From Bradyrhizobium sp. CCBAU 51627 (GTDB taxonomy: Bacteria; Pseudomonadota; Alphaproteobacteria; Rhizobiales; Xanthobacteraceae): a stretch of DNA of 64,000 nucleotides. The position numbers were made by a program, and so were the translations under genes. The DNA lies in the NCBI RefSeq assembly GCF_028128765.1, contig NZ_LBJG01000024.1:558001-622000 (forward strand). The letters run 5' to 3'. Below, piece after piece: positions 51,625 through 61,143 of this stretch. The notes under the pieces are model-generated. The model was not told the origin of the DNA. It saw only the letters and a program-made list of their open reading frames with translations, and made no database searches. Position 1 is the first letter of the stretch. The number at the start of each line of letters is the position of its first letter.

Positions 51625-52827
51625 CTAAATGCGAGCGTTGGGCGGGAGATCGACGCCGAGAAGCGCGCGTCCGTAGAGCTCGCCGGCGTGGTTCGCTTGC
51701 ATCAGGAAGTGGGCGGCCATGCTATGGAGGTCGCGAAAATATCGCTCGACTGGGCCTCGTGGTAAAAGGCTTCCGCCCACAATTCGGGCGAGATCGTCAC
51801 CAGAGGCAAGAGCAGTGTCACAGATCGTCGCGCCGCTGATGCGGTAGCGTGTGCGTTGCTCCGCTGTGAATGGCAGCTCGGCAACCGCCTGGTCCCACAT
51901 CTCATCTACATCATGCATGAGCTGATTGAATGCCATGTCAATCTTGCTCGCCGCTTTTCCGAGTTCAGCGACCGAAAACCGGTCCTCGGTCTGTGGTGCG
52001 CTGGTGCCGGCAGGGAAGCGCTTCTTCATCGCCTCAATTGTATGGTCGAGCAATCCATACGACACGGCGACGATCGGCGCAGCGACTGACATCACGAACA
52101 AGCTCGTGTGGGGAATACGAAACATTGGGCCGCGATTTCGCTCGGTGCCGGGTACAATTCCGCGCTGCAGGTTGCTCCAACTCAGCGTGCGATAGGCGGG
52201 GACGCGCTCGTCTTCGAGATATACGTCCTTACTGCCGGTTCCTTGCATGCCGAAGACGTTCCAACTTTCGTGGTCGATGCGGAAACTGGATTTCGGCACG
52301 AGCAACAGGCGCAATTCCCGAGATCCGCCAGTTGTCGGAACATCGACCAGGACGGACGCCCAGTCAGCTACATCGATGCCCGACGCGTACGTCCACTTCC
52401 CTGTCAGACAGTAATACTCGCCGTCGAGTGTTGCGTTGACGCCCCGGCCAACGTTGCCTGTCAAAGCGATGACGACCGCGTCGCGGCCGCCCTCGAACAC
52501 ATCATCCTGAGCAGCCGGCGGAAACATTCCCGCCATCCAGGGGTGCAATCCCGCCAAAGCCACGATCCATGCCGTGGCGCTGTCACCGCGAGCGAGTTCT
52601 CGCGTTACCCGCCACAAGGTCGATGGGCACAGGCCGTAGCCTCCGTTCTCTTGCGATTGGCAGATGCGGAAGAATCCTGCGTCGCGTAGCTTCTCAGCGA
52701 CTCGATTTGAAAGACGCTTCTCTGTGTCATGACTGCTGCCGGCATCCCTCAAGAAGGGAATTAGATCGCGAGCCGCACTAATCAACGCGGTCTCCGTCGG
52801 GATTACTCTTATCTTTTCCTGCTTCAT
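51625..52827 (-). CDS. Acyl-CoA dehydrogenase-fold flavin monooxygenase (HpaB/HsaA-like)
   Basis: A 400-residue protein from MKQEKIRVIP at 52827. It has the acyl-CoA dehydrogenase fold, as in group D two-component flavin monooxygenases (p-hydroxyphenylacetate hydroxylase oxygenase, HsaA). Visible parts: the LRDAGFFRICQSQENGGYG N-terminal domain, WTYASGIDVADWASVL beta domain, and C-terminal LQRGIVPGTER...IVGGSLLPRGPVERYFRDLH region. The reductase partner is not in the window. With the VOC gene it may hydroxylate and then open an aromatic ring. Confidence 0.85.
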   Translation of the reverse strand: MKQEKIRVIPTETALISAARDLIPFLRDAGSSHDTEKRLSNRVAEKLRDAGFFRICQSQENGGYGLCPSTLWRVTRELARGDSATAWIVALAGLHPWMAGMFPPAAQDDVFEGGRDAVVIALTGNVGRGVNATLDGEYYCLTGKWTYASGIDVADWASVLVDVPTTGGSRELRLLLVPKSSFRIDHESWNVFGMQGTGSKDVYLEDERVPAYRTLSWSNLQRGIVPGTERNRGPMFRIPHTSLFVMSVAAPIVAVSYGLLDHTIEAMKKRFPAGTSAPQTEDRFSVAELGKAASKIDMAFNQLMHDVDEMWDQAVAELPFTAEQRTRYRISGATICDTALASGDDLARIVGGSLLPRGPVERYFRDLHSMAAHFLMQANHAGELYGRALLGVDLPPNARI

Positions 52828-53975
52828 CGTTTCCTCGCAAATAGTGGCGGACATCGAGTCACAGCGCCCAGTCGGCAATAAAGTGCATGTGGAGCGTTGC
52901 AACGTGATCCAACGCTTAGAGCCTCGCGACGGAGTAGGTCTGTATCCGTCGATACGATCGTGCGCCTACGTTAGATGCTCGTGGAGCGGGGCATACGACA
53001 GCCTCACGCTCACATGGGTGGCGACTTGATTGGGAAATATATTTGCCGAAGCGGCGATATGGTGTGTCAACTCAGCTTAGGCGGGACTGTTCATTTCGGT
53101 TCTGCAGTTGGCGGGAGTCGATGTGATCGGACCACATGGCGGCTGCCGCGGCGAGCGGAGGGACAAGGATTGCGGCCGATCGCGTTGTTACTAGCTCTTT
53201 GCTCTGCATCTGAGGATAGCAGTCGCGCGAGCGAGCATGGTCCGATGTCTGAACGGAGGGCAGAGTACCGTGCGCAATTCAGATTTTGTGGGATAGCGTC
53301 CCTGACATAGCGCCCTCTGACGGCGGCCTTTCCCTTCCGACCGCAAGAAACCGACGACCGCGGTCCAGCCGACCGCGTCATTCTGTACTCACGGCCTAGT
53401 GGTGATTGGGATCCGCACGTGCAAACGCGAATCACTTCAGTTCGGTTGTCGAATTGATGCATCTGTATCGCCGGATACAGCATTATCCCCGCACCACTGA
53501 GAGACTCCGGGCGCTATGGCTGCGGTTTAGCTTGCTCGGCGCTGGAAGGACGTCAACCTGAAAGTCACGCTATCCTTGTCCAAGAGGAGTCGGGAATCAC
53601 AGGTGTTGGCTTGAGATGCCGGGATCGCCTGCTGTCCACTAGCGGGAGCGAAGCGACTTGTCCGTCAGCTCTTTGTTGGTATCAGCGCAGGTTGCGTCGC
53701 GAACACCGAAATTTCGAGAAGTGGCGGCTGATCGATCGCCGTTGGTGCGTGCTGCATGAAAGCGGCTGCGGCTCGTGCACCGGATGCTGTCCTCCGCAAA
53801 CAGTACCGATGTTAGCTGGGTCTATGGCCGGGCACTCCAGAAATTTATACCGCTACTACCCATGAAAGTCGGGCCGCTTCGAAAGCGCAACCGCCGCTGC
53901 GCGACTGATGCCTCCGAATCGTGAGTCGTTCTTTTGGTTGAGGGGAACAAGCACTTGATCATTTCTTTCCAAGCC
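52828..53975. other. 1.1-kb intergenic region with no supported gene
   Basis: No intact frame with recognisable similarity. A frame 53611-53865 contains WYQRRLRREHRNFEKW but looks like a remnant without a clear family. The right end carries the 5' flank of the chemoreceptor gene. Several short frames on both strands are probably spurious. Confidence 0.5.
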
Positions 53976-56015
53976 ATGGCAGGTCACCGAGTCCTTTTCC
54001 GGCTCTTTACCGACCGCAGGATCAGCACAAAAATAAGGATTGGATACCTCGCCGTACTGATGCTGACGGCGATATTGGCGGTCACATCCTATCGCAGCTT
54101 TAGCAAGGTCTCGGAGGGGTTCCAGACGTTCAATCAGCACATCAACGTAGCGACGATCGCTCGCGATGTTGATCGCGGCTTTATCGAATTCCGCCGGTAC
54201 GTGCGCGAATTCTCCCTCTCAGGCGATGCAGGTTTGCTTGAAGAGGCGCGTAGACGGCAGCAACTCCTGGTTAAGGATATGAGGCGCGGTCTGGACGAGA
54301 TCAAGAACCCCGAGCACCGCCAGATGATGACGGATTTGATTGGGCAATTCGAGCCTTATATCAACGATTTCGACAAGCTTGTCGCTCTGAAGCAGGAGCA
54401 AAATACACTGGTTGAGGAAGTCCTCAATCCTCTTGGCTTGAAGTCTCGCGCTAAGATCGAGGAGCTTCAGGCGATGGCAAGCAACGGGGGTAACTCGAGC
54501 ACACTGATCTTGGCTGACGAGGCCTTGAAGCAATTGCTGCTGTTGCAGCTCAACGTCAACAAGTTGTTGGTTCGCTATGAACAGGGTTCGGCCGAGAGAG
54601 CGGACAAGGCTCACTCGGCGCTCAAAGTCGCGATGACCAGCCTCGACGGGAAATTCGTCAATGACGATGTCCGCAAAATATTTGCCGACCTAGCGGTCAA
54701 CATCCAGAGATACACCGATGCCTATCGCAAGGCAGCGCATAATGCGCACGAAGCCGAGGTACTCGCCAATGGAGAAATGGCATTGATGGCGCAAATGATC
54801 GGCGCCGCCGCTGAAGCGATCAAAGAAGCCGGCCTAGCGGACGAGACAGAGGTCAAAGGCGAGACGGAAGCCCTTGTCGCGTCAACCGAAAGCTTCATTC
54901 TGATCTTATCGGTTGCATGCTTGAGTGTTGGTGTGGTCCTTGCTTGGTTGATCGGACGTGCGATCTCGAAGCCAGTGGTCGGTCTATGTCGCGGTATGCG
55001 CGAACTCGCCGACGGGAATTTCCAGGTCGTGCTCCCCGGCCTCGGCCGTGGCGATGAAGTCGGTGACATGGCGCGGGCGGTCGAGACCTTCAAGATCAAA
55101 GCTGAACAGAAGGCGCGCGATGAAGCCGAAGCGAAGATGGAGCAGGATCAGATCGCTGCGCAACTGCGCAAGGCCGATATGATCAGGCTTGCCGACTCGT
55201 TCGAAGCCGCCGTCGGCGCGGTTGTCGAAACCGTGTCCCTAGCCTCGATTGAGCTCGAAGCATCCGCCGGTATGCTGACTGCCACGGCGCAGCGGGCGCA
55301 AGAGCTGACCACGGCAGTCGCTATAGCATCCGAAGAGGCATCGACCAACGTTCAGTCTGTCGCTTGCGCCACCGAGGAACTGTCATCATCAGGTAACGAG
55401 ATCAGCCGTCAGGTGCAGGAGTCGGCGCGGATGGCCGGTGAGGCCGTTGAGCAAGCGCGCAGGACCAATGAGCAGGTCAGCGAGCTTTCGAAGGTTGCCA
55501 GCCGTATTGGAGATGTCGTCGAGTTGATCAGCACAATCGCGGGACAGACGAATCTCTTGGCACTCAATGCCAATATCGAGGCGGCCCGAGCGGGTGAAGC
55601 CAGTCGCAGCTTCGCAGTTGTCGCGACGGAAGTGAAGGCGTTGGCGGAGCAGACCGCCAAGGCCACTGAGGAGATCGGCCAGCAAATCAACAGCATCCAG
55701 ACGGCGACCCAGACATCCGTGGGTGCGATCAAGGAAATCAGCGAGACCATCGAAAAACTGTCGGAAATATCGTCCATCATCGCCGCAGCAGTGGAAGAGC
55801 AGGGGGCCACCACACTAGAAATATCGCGCAACGTCCAGCAGGCAGCGCAGGGTACGCAGCAGGTCTCCACTAATGTCATCGACGTACAACGCGGCGCTGC
55901 CGAGGCTGGAACGGCTTCGTCTCAGGTGCTCTCTGCAGCGCAGAGCCTCTCAAGCGAGAGCAACCGTCTCAAGAGCGAGGTCAATAAGTTCCTCGAATCC
56001 GTTCGCGCCGCCTAG
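53976..56015 (+). CDS. Methyl-accepting chemotaxis protein with a long helical periplasmic domain
   Basis: A 679-residue chemoreceptor from the ATG at 53976 (MAGHRVLF). TM1 at about residues 20-40; a roughly 280-residue helical periplasmic domain follows, which fits an HBM (helical bimodular) sensor; TM2 at about 305-325 (SVACLSVGVVLAWL); HAMP; then the signalling domain with the hairpin tip (GQTNLLALNANIEAARAGE). No C-terminal NWETF pentapeptide for CheR was seen. HBM sensors bind organic acids; the ligand here is unknown. Next to an ABC transporter and its regulator. Confidence 0.93.
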   Translation: MAGHRVLFRLFTDRRISTKIRIGYLAVLMLTAILAVTSYRSFSKVSEGFQTFNQHINVATIARDVDRGFIEFRRYVREFSLSGDAGLLEEARRRQQLLVKDMRRGLDEIKNPEHRQMMTDLIGQFEPYINDFDKLVALKQEQNTLVEEVLNPLGLKSRAKIEELQAMASNGGNSSTLILADEALKQLLLLQLNVNKLLVRYEQGSAERADKAHSALKVAMTSLDGKFVNDDVRKIFADLAVNIQRYTDAYRKAAHNAHEAEVLANGEMALMAQMIGAAAEAIKEAGLADETEVKGETEALVASTESFILILSVACLSVGVVLAWLIGRAISKPVVGLCRGMRELADGNFQVVLPGLGRGDEVGDMARAVETFKIKAEQKARDEAEAKMEQDQIAAQLRKADMIRLADSFEAAVGAVVETVSLASIELEASAGMLTATAQRAQELTTAVAIASEEASTNVQSVACATEELSSSGNEISRQVQESARMAGEAVEQARRTNEQVSELSKVASRIGDVVELISTIAGQTNLLALNANIEAARAGEASRSFAVVATEVKALAEQTAKATEEIGQQINSIQTATQTSVGAIKEISETIEKLSEISSIIAAAVEEQGATTLEISRNVQQAAQGTQQVSTNVIDVQRGAAEAGTASSQVLSAAQSLSSESNRLKSEVNKFLESVRAA

Positions 56016-56183
56016 CCTCAAGAGTGCGGGCTACTGGAGACAGAGCGGTTCGTCGGATCTCAACTTGCTCAAGCTGAACCGGGCCTACGCAGAACCGGCT
56101 GCGAGGCGCGCGTCACTTTGCGGGTTATCATTGTTGAGCGAAGCAGGCCATTTGCGGAGTGGTTGCGCGGTCTCTCTGCGCAC
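56016..56183. other. Convergent intergenic region
   Basis: Between the end of the chemoreceptor and the end of the XRE-cupin gene. No clear terminator hairpin. Confidence 0.35.
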
Positions 56184-56831
56184 TTACGTACGCAAATTAA
56201 ACACGACCGACAGAATACGAACTGTCGGCGTCAGCAGGTTTTCATGACCGTGGACAAAATTCGCATCGAAGACGAGCGTATCTCCGGGATGCAGCTCCAT
56301 CACCGCATCTGCATAACGGTAAATCATCGAGCCTTCCAGCACATAGATCAATTCGATCCCGGTATGCTGAAATCCGGGGTTGTTTGCGCAATCACTTGTC
56401 AGCGTCACGAGATACGGTTCGACATATTTCTCGCCGGACAATAAATGCCCGAGCAACTGATAGTTCAGGCCGGATCGATGAGCCTGTCGCTGGACGTTGA
56501 TGCCCTTACCCGACCGAACGAGAGAATAGTCGATGGGCTGATTATAGGCGGCGAAAAGTCGTGACACCGGAACCTTGAGCGCGACTGATAGTGACACCAG
56601 TGTCGTGAAGGATGGCGTGGTGGATCCATGCTCGATCCTAGAGAGCATGGCGTTCGACAAGCCTGCGGCCTCGGCGAGTTGGTTTGCCGCCATATTCAGG
56701 CTCAGCCTCAAGCTTTTGATCTCTTTGCCAACGGCCAATGCCAGAGCACCTCCTTTCTCGGAGTTGTACTGATCGGAATCGGCCGAAGCTTCGGATTGCA
56801 CCGGCGTCGCAGATTGGGTCGGCCTGGTCAT
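56184..56831 (-). CDS. XRE-cupin transcriptional regulator
   Basis: A 215-residue protein from MTRPTQSATP at 56831; a longer version from 56870 is possible. HTH at about residues 33-88 (LSLNMAANQLAEAAGLSNAMLSRIE), then a C-terminal cupin (GFQHTGIELIYVLEGSM...ELHPGDTLVFDANFVHGHE). These regulators sense small ligands through the cupin. Divergent from the ABC operon that begins at 57132, which is probably its target. Confidence 0.93.
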   Translation of the reverse strand: MTRPTQSATPVQSEASADSDQYNSEKGGALALAVGKEIKSLRLSLNMAANQLAEAAGLSNAMLSRIEHGSTTPSFTTLVSLSVALKVPVSRLFAAYNQPIDYSLVRSGKGINVQRQAHRSGLNYQLLGHLLSGEKYVEPYLVTLTSDCANNPGFQHTGIELIYVLEGSMIYRYADAVMELHPGDTLVFDANFVHGHENLLTPTVRILSVVFNLRT

Positions 56832-57131
56832 AAGCGAGAGCGCCCCCCTGCGGACCCGCTTACCCCCCATCGGTCTCTTAGTGCGCGTGCCACCGGACAA
56901 TTTACGCTCCCTTCTTCCACGTAGAAAAACATCACAATATTCGATCTGGTCGTCCAGGCAAAAAGGCGGATTCGGCACGCGCCGTGCCAAGTGCCGAAGC
57001 GCCGACCATGCCGCCTGGTAGCCCGATTTGCATGAGATTAAAATATTCTCAGCGACGTTGACGATCGAAGCTCGCAGCCGGACACTTGATTGAACAAGCT
57101 CTCTACTTTGAGCGCTCGACGCGGGACAGAC

Positions 57132-57899
57132 ATGAACCATTTGAGTTGTCGGAACGTGGCACTTAGCTTTGCGCTTTCTGCGCTTGCTGCATCAGGTGCA
57201 ATTGCTCAGGACCTACGCATCGCCACCGAAGGCACTTATCCGCCGTGGAGCTTTGTCGACGCCAAGGGTACGTTGACCGGCTGGGACGTCGATATTGCAA
57301 ACGCCCTTTGCGAGGTCATGCAGGTCAAATGCAAGATCGTTGCCCAGGAATGGGATGGCATTATTCCCGGCCTGAACGCAAGAAAATACGACATGATCGT
57401 CGCCAGCATGGGCGTGACCGAAAAGCGCAAGCAACAGGTCGCTTTCACCAAAAAATACAAGAACACGTCCAGCCAGTTTGTTGCGCGAAAGGGCGCCTTC
57501 ACTGACACAAGCCCCGGCGCGCTGAAGGGTAAAACGATCGGCGTACAGCGCGGCAGCATTCAGGATGCATACCTGACGGCGACTTATCCCGATTCCCAGA
57601 TCGTTCGCTATGACAAGACCACTGACGTGGAGATGGACCTTAGTGCGGGTCGTATCGACCTGCTTCTCGCGAACCGTGTGACGTCGTTGCTGGGCTTCCT
57701 CAAGAGCCCGCAAGCGGCTGAGTATGAGCTCGTCGGTCCGGAATATTCTGGCGGTCTCCTCGGGGAAGGAAACGCGATTGCCTTGCGCAAGGATGACACC
57801 AAACTGCTCGAGCAAGTAAATTCCGCCATCGATACGATCTTGTCGAACGGGACTTACGACAAGATTGTAAAACGGTATTTCGACTTCAAACTAATGTAG
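57132..57899 (+). CDS. Amino-acid ABC transporter substrate-binding protein (HisJ/ArtJ type)
   Basis: A 255-residue periplasmic protein from the ATG at 57132. Signal peptide (residues about 1-23, ending SGAIAQ), then a type-II PBP starting RIATEGTYPPWSFVD with the family DIANAL, MIVASMGVT and IDLLLANR segments. These bind basic or polar amino acids. First gene of an operon with two permeases and an ATPase. Confidence 0.95.
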   Translation: MNHLSCRNVALSFALSALAASGAIAQDLRIATEGTYPPWSFVDAKGTLTGWDVDIANALCEVMQVKCKIVAQEWDGIIPGLNARKYDMIVASMGVTEKRKQQVAFTKKYKNTSSQFVARKGAFTDTSPGALKGKTIGVQRGSIQDAYLTATYPDSQIVRYDKTTDVEMDLSAGRIDLLLANRVTSLLGFLKSPQAAEYELVGPEYSGGLLGEGNAIALRKDDTKLLEQVNSAIDTILSNGTYDKIVKRYFDFKLM

Positions 57900-57963
57900 C
57901 GATTAAGCGTTTCGGCGCGGCAAAGACGACGTTCAACGCTTTTAGGTACGCGGGCAGAATTCG

Positions 57964-58593
57964 ATGATCACCTTCGCAACGCTCGGCCCGGCCGGGACCA
58001 ACCATGAATTCGTGACTAAGGAGTACATCAAGTTTCACGGCATCCCGGAAGCAAAGATTGTACTCGTGCCAGATTTCGACGTCGCCATGAAGGGGCTGAT
58101 CAACAGTGAGTACGATTTCATCTTACAATGTGCCGTGCATCCTGACACGCCTTCGACACTCGGTACGCACTTTAGAAGAATGTTCGCCGTCGATAGCTTC
58201 ATTTGCCGCAGCAAGGAGCTGGCGATTCTCACGCGCTCGGATGTCGAAACACCGAAATCAATCGGTCTTTTGGCTCCTGCGACCGAGAGCTACATCGATG
58301 TCAGCCGATGGCAGACGCGGGTGTCCGAGCCGTCACTCCCGATCATTTTCGAGAATCTTCTCAAGGAAAAATACGATTCTGCCCTCGTTTACCTCGAGTA
58401 CGCAGAACAGTATCCGGATCGGGTGCGGGTGGATCAGGTTATCGGTTCGCCCGATGACGTCTGGATCGTCTATGCGAACGAGAGAACATCCAAGGGAAAG
58501 CTTCAGGCCTGGCATGAAGGACCTGTCCGCGAGTTGATCCGCCAGAAGGTGGAAAGCGATGGCTTACGAAAATCTGGCGGGTCCAACCTGTGA
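57964..58593 (+). CDS. Prephenate dehydratase-like PBP-fold protein without regulatory domain
   Basis: A 209-residue protein from MITFATLGPAGTNHEF. The LGPAGTNHEF opening matches the LGPxGTFxE signature of prephenate dehydratase and BacA-like decarboxylases, but the catalytic TxRF motif (T-R-F) and the ACT domain are not seen. It has no signal peptide. A clear paralogue, with a signal peptide, is at 62494-63141. It lies inside the ABC operon and may be a decarboxylase, dehydratase or binding protein for a related acid. Confidence 0.7.
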   Translation: MITFATLGPAGTNHEFVTKEYIKFHGIPEAKIVLVPDFDVAMKGLINSEYDFILQCAVHPDTPSTLGTHFRRMFAVDSFICRSKELAILTRSDVETPKSIGLLAPATESYIDVSRWQTRVSEPSLPIIFENLLKEKYDSALVYLEYAEQYPDRVRVDQVIGSPDDVWIVYANERTSKGKLQAWHEGPVRELIRQKVESDGLRKSGGSNL

Positions 58594-59264
58594 CGGCGGA
58601 TTGGGTTTCTGGTTATGGCCTGCAATTGCTTTGGGGCGTGGTCACGACGCTTTCGGTGACGCTCATGGCGCTCATTATCGGAACCGTGTTCGGCATCTCG
58701 CTCGGTGCCGTTAAAATTTATGGCGCCAAGCCGTTTCGCTACAGCGCGGAAGTATACACTGCCCTCGTTCGGGGCGTACCCGATCTCATCATCATCTACT
58801 TGATCTATTTTGGCGGTACGGTCGCGCTGACCAAGTTGACCGGACGGTATGTGGACATCAACGGCTTCGCCGCTGGTGTTGCATCGCTCGCTTTCATTTT
58901 CGCGGCCTACGCGAGCGACATTTTTCGAGGGGCTATAAAACAAGTCCCGCGCGGCCAGTTTGATGCAGCGCATGCGCTTGGTCTCTCGCGACGCGCCGCC
59001 TTCCTTCGGATCATCTTGCCCCAGGCATGGCGGTTGGCGCTACCAGGCTTCGGAAACCTCGCCATCATCCTGATCAAGCAGACGTCATTGATTTCCGTGA
59101 TCGGACTTGAAGAGTTATTGCGGGCGTCGTCCGTAATTTCCGGCGCAACCAGACAACCGTTTCTCGTCTATTCGGTGACTGCGATCCTATACCTGATCAT
59201 GACGAGTTTTGCGTCCTGGGGTTTTCGCCACGCCCGTATTTGGTCCAATCGGGGCTTTGCGTGA
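58590..59264 (+). CDS. Amino-acid ABC permease (HisQ/ArtQ-like)
   Basis: A 224-residue inner-membrane permease; GTG start at 58590 overlaps the previous stop by 4 bp. Five to six hydrophobic helices and the EAA-like ATPase-contact loop (ALGLSRRAAFLRIILPQAWR) are present. Partner of the next permease. Confidence 0.93.
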   Translation: MTADWVSGYGLQLLWGVVTTLSVTLMALIIGTVFGISLGAVKIYGAKPFRYSAEVYTALVRGVPDLIIIYLIYFGGTVALTKLTGRYVDINGFAAGVASLAFIFAAYASDIFRGAIKQVPRGQFDAAHALGLSRRAAFLRIILPQAWRLALPGFGNLAIILIKQTSLISVIGLEELLRASSVISGATRQPFLVYSVTAILYLIMTSFASWGFRHARIWSNRGFA

Positions 59265-59271
59265 GGGCGCC

Positions 59272-60012
59272 ATGCTAGAATTCTCGATCATGGCAGACGC
59301 GCTTCCGAGCCTGCTCAAGGGGGCGGGTTTGACGGGGCGGCTGGCCGTACTCATTTTGCTTCTCGGGATGACGATAGCTGTGCCGCTCGCCTACGCGCGG
59401 AACGCACAATCGATTTGGCTCCACGGTCCGGCGAAGATCTACATTCTTGTCGTTCGCGGAGTTCCGTCTCTGCTGCAAGTCTTCATTGTTTATTACGGAC
59501 TTGGACAGCTAAGCTTCGTACGAAGCTCGGTTTTGTGGCCGGTTCTTCGCGATCCGTTTTGGTGCGTTATCATCGCACTCGGTCTGAATTCGGCCGCCTA
59601 CACCGCGGAAATCGTCGCCGGTGCGCTGAGAATGGTGCCAAAGGGGCTTCTCGAGGCTTCGCAAGCCCTCGGTCTCTCGTGGTTTCAGACGCAACGCAAG
59701 GTGGCTATTCCGCTTGCCGTTCGCGCAGCGCTGCCGGCGTATGAAAGCGAAATCATCCTCACGATCAAGGCGACTTCGCTCGCCAGTACGATCACTCTCC
59801 TCGATCTGACAGGTGCCGCCCGGCTTGAGGTGTCAAATACCTTTGCGCCTTACGAGGTCTTTCTGACAGCAGGAGCAATCTACTTCTGTATCACCACCAG
59901 CTTGAGCTGGCTGTTGCGCAGATTTGAGGAGCGGCTGTCCACCGACCACCGGACTGGGGAGCGGAGCGCCAAGAAGCTTCAACCCGTCCTGCCGGCCCTC
60001 ACCAACCATTAG
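59272..60012 (+). CDS. Amino-acid ABC permease (HisM/ArtM-like)
   Basis: A 246-residue permease from the ATG at 59272 (MLEFSIMADALPSLL). The EAA loop reads ALGLSWFQTQRKVAIPLAVR. Forms the heterodimeric channel with the gene at 58590-59264. The C-terminal tail (DHRTGERSAKK) is hydrophilic and probably cytosolic. Confidence 0.93.
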   Translation: MLEFSIMADALPSLLKGAGLTGRLAVLILLLGMTIAVPLAYARNAQSIWLHGPAKIYILVVRGVPSLLQVFIVYYGLGQLSFVRSSVLWPVLRDPFWCVIIALGLNSAAYTAEIVAGALRMVPKGLLEASQALGLSWFQTQRKVAIPLAVRAALPAYESEIILTIKATSLASTITLLDLTGAARLEVSNTFAPYEVFLTAGAIYFCITTSLSWLLRRFEERLSTDHRTGERSAKKLQPVLPALTNH

Positions 60013-60014
60013 TG

Positions 60015-60854
60015 ATGCCGAATCCGGGCGACGTCTTTGTCGCTAATTCCTGGTCTAACGCGCGAGAAGTGGAGATGAGCGTGCGAACGATGGAAAGTGG
60101 CTCATGTGAAGGTGGCACCGTGGTTATGTCCGCAGTCACCAAGCTTTTCGGCTCGTTCGCCGCGCTCAATGGAATAGATCTGAGTGTGGCTCGCGGCGAG
60201 AAGGTCGTTGTCTGTGGTCCGTCGGGGTCTGGGAAATCGACGTTGATTAGATGCATCAACCACATCGAGAAGCATGATGGCGGATCGATCGTGGTTGACG
60301 GATGTATTCTCGACCATAAAGCTGCGAATGTGGACAGGGTCAGACGCGAAGTGGGAATGGTGTTTCAGAGTTTCAATCTCTTTCCCCACATGTCGGTGCT
60401 CGCGAACTGTATGCTGGCGCCGATGCTTGTGAGAGGTTTGAAAGCGGTCGAGGCTGAGGAGGTCGCCATTGGTTTTTTAAGACGGGTAAGGATCGCCGAT
60501 CAGGCTACCAAATATCCCTCTCAACTCTCCGGCGGGCAGCAGCAACGCGTCGCAATTGCAAGGGCGATGTGCATGAGGCCGAAGATAATGCTTCTCGACG
60601 AGCCGACCTCAGCGCTCGACCCGGAGATGGTCAAGGAAGTCCTAGACACGATGATGGAACTTGGCGCGCGCGCCTCCGTCGATGGCATGACGATGATCTG
60701 CGTGGCTCATGAGATGGGATTTGCGAGAGAGGTCGCCGACCGAGTAATCTTCATGGATGAGGGCGCTATCGTGGAGGAAGGCGCGCCAGAGCAGTTCTTC
60801 TGTCAGCCCAAGACGCAGAGAGCGCGGAATTTTCTGTCGCGGATTTTGCATTGA
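60015..60854 (+). CDS. Amino-acid ABC transporter ATPase (HisP/GlnQ-like)
   Basis: A 279-residue ATPase from the ATG at 60015; the GTG at 60012 overlaps the permease stop, and an ATG at 60075 is also possible. Walker A GPSGSGKST, Q-loop MVFQSFNLFPH, signature LSGGQQQR, Walker B IMLLDEPTSALDPE and H-loop (VAHEMG) are all intact. It powers the two permeases. Closes the operon. Confidence 0.97.
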   Translation: MPNPGDVFVANSWSNAREVEMSVRTMESGSCEGGTVVMSAVTKLFGSFAALNGIDLSVARGEKVVVCGPSGSGKSTLIRCINHIEKHDGGSIVVDGCILDHKAANVDRVRREVGMVFQSFNLFPHMSVLANCMLAPMLVRGLKAVEAEEVAIGFLRRVRIADQATKYPSQLSGGQQQRVAIARAMCMRPKIMLLDEPTSALDPEMVKEVLDTMMELGARASVDGMTMICVAHEMGFAREVADRVIFMDEGAIVEEGAPEQFFCQPKTQRARNFLSRILH

Positions 60855-61143
60855 TCGTGCCATGCGGACATCCATACGGTCGACAGTCGGCTGAGCCTCT
60901 TAATCGCCGAATGCAGCAGCTTGGTGTTAGAAGGAAAGCTCATGGTTCTCGGCGCACCGTGGTGTCGCCTGGAACCCTCTCAGGGCCGCTCCGCGAGTGC
61001 AGCTCGCGTGTGAGCGCCTCAGATCGAGCCACTCGTGCTGGGTGGCCTGCGGTCATGGTCTCAATAGCCCGACGCCTATCATGGGATCGCAATTGCATAA
61101 GCGCGAAGCTAACTTGGAGCGCTACTCGACTGGGAGGACCGTA
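60855..61143. other. Intergenic
   Basis: No gene supported; likely carries the promoter of the serine hydrolase gene. Confidence 0.4.
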
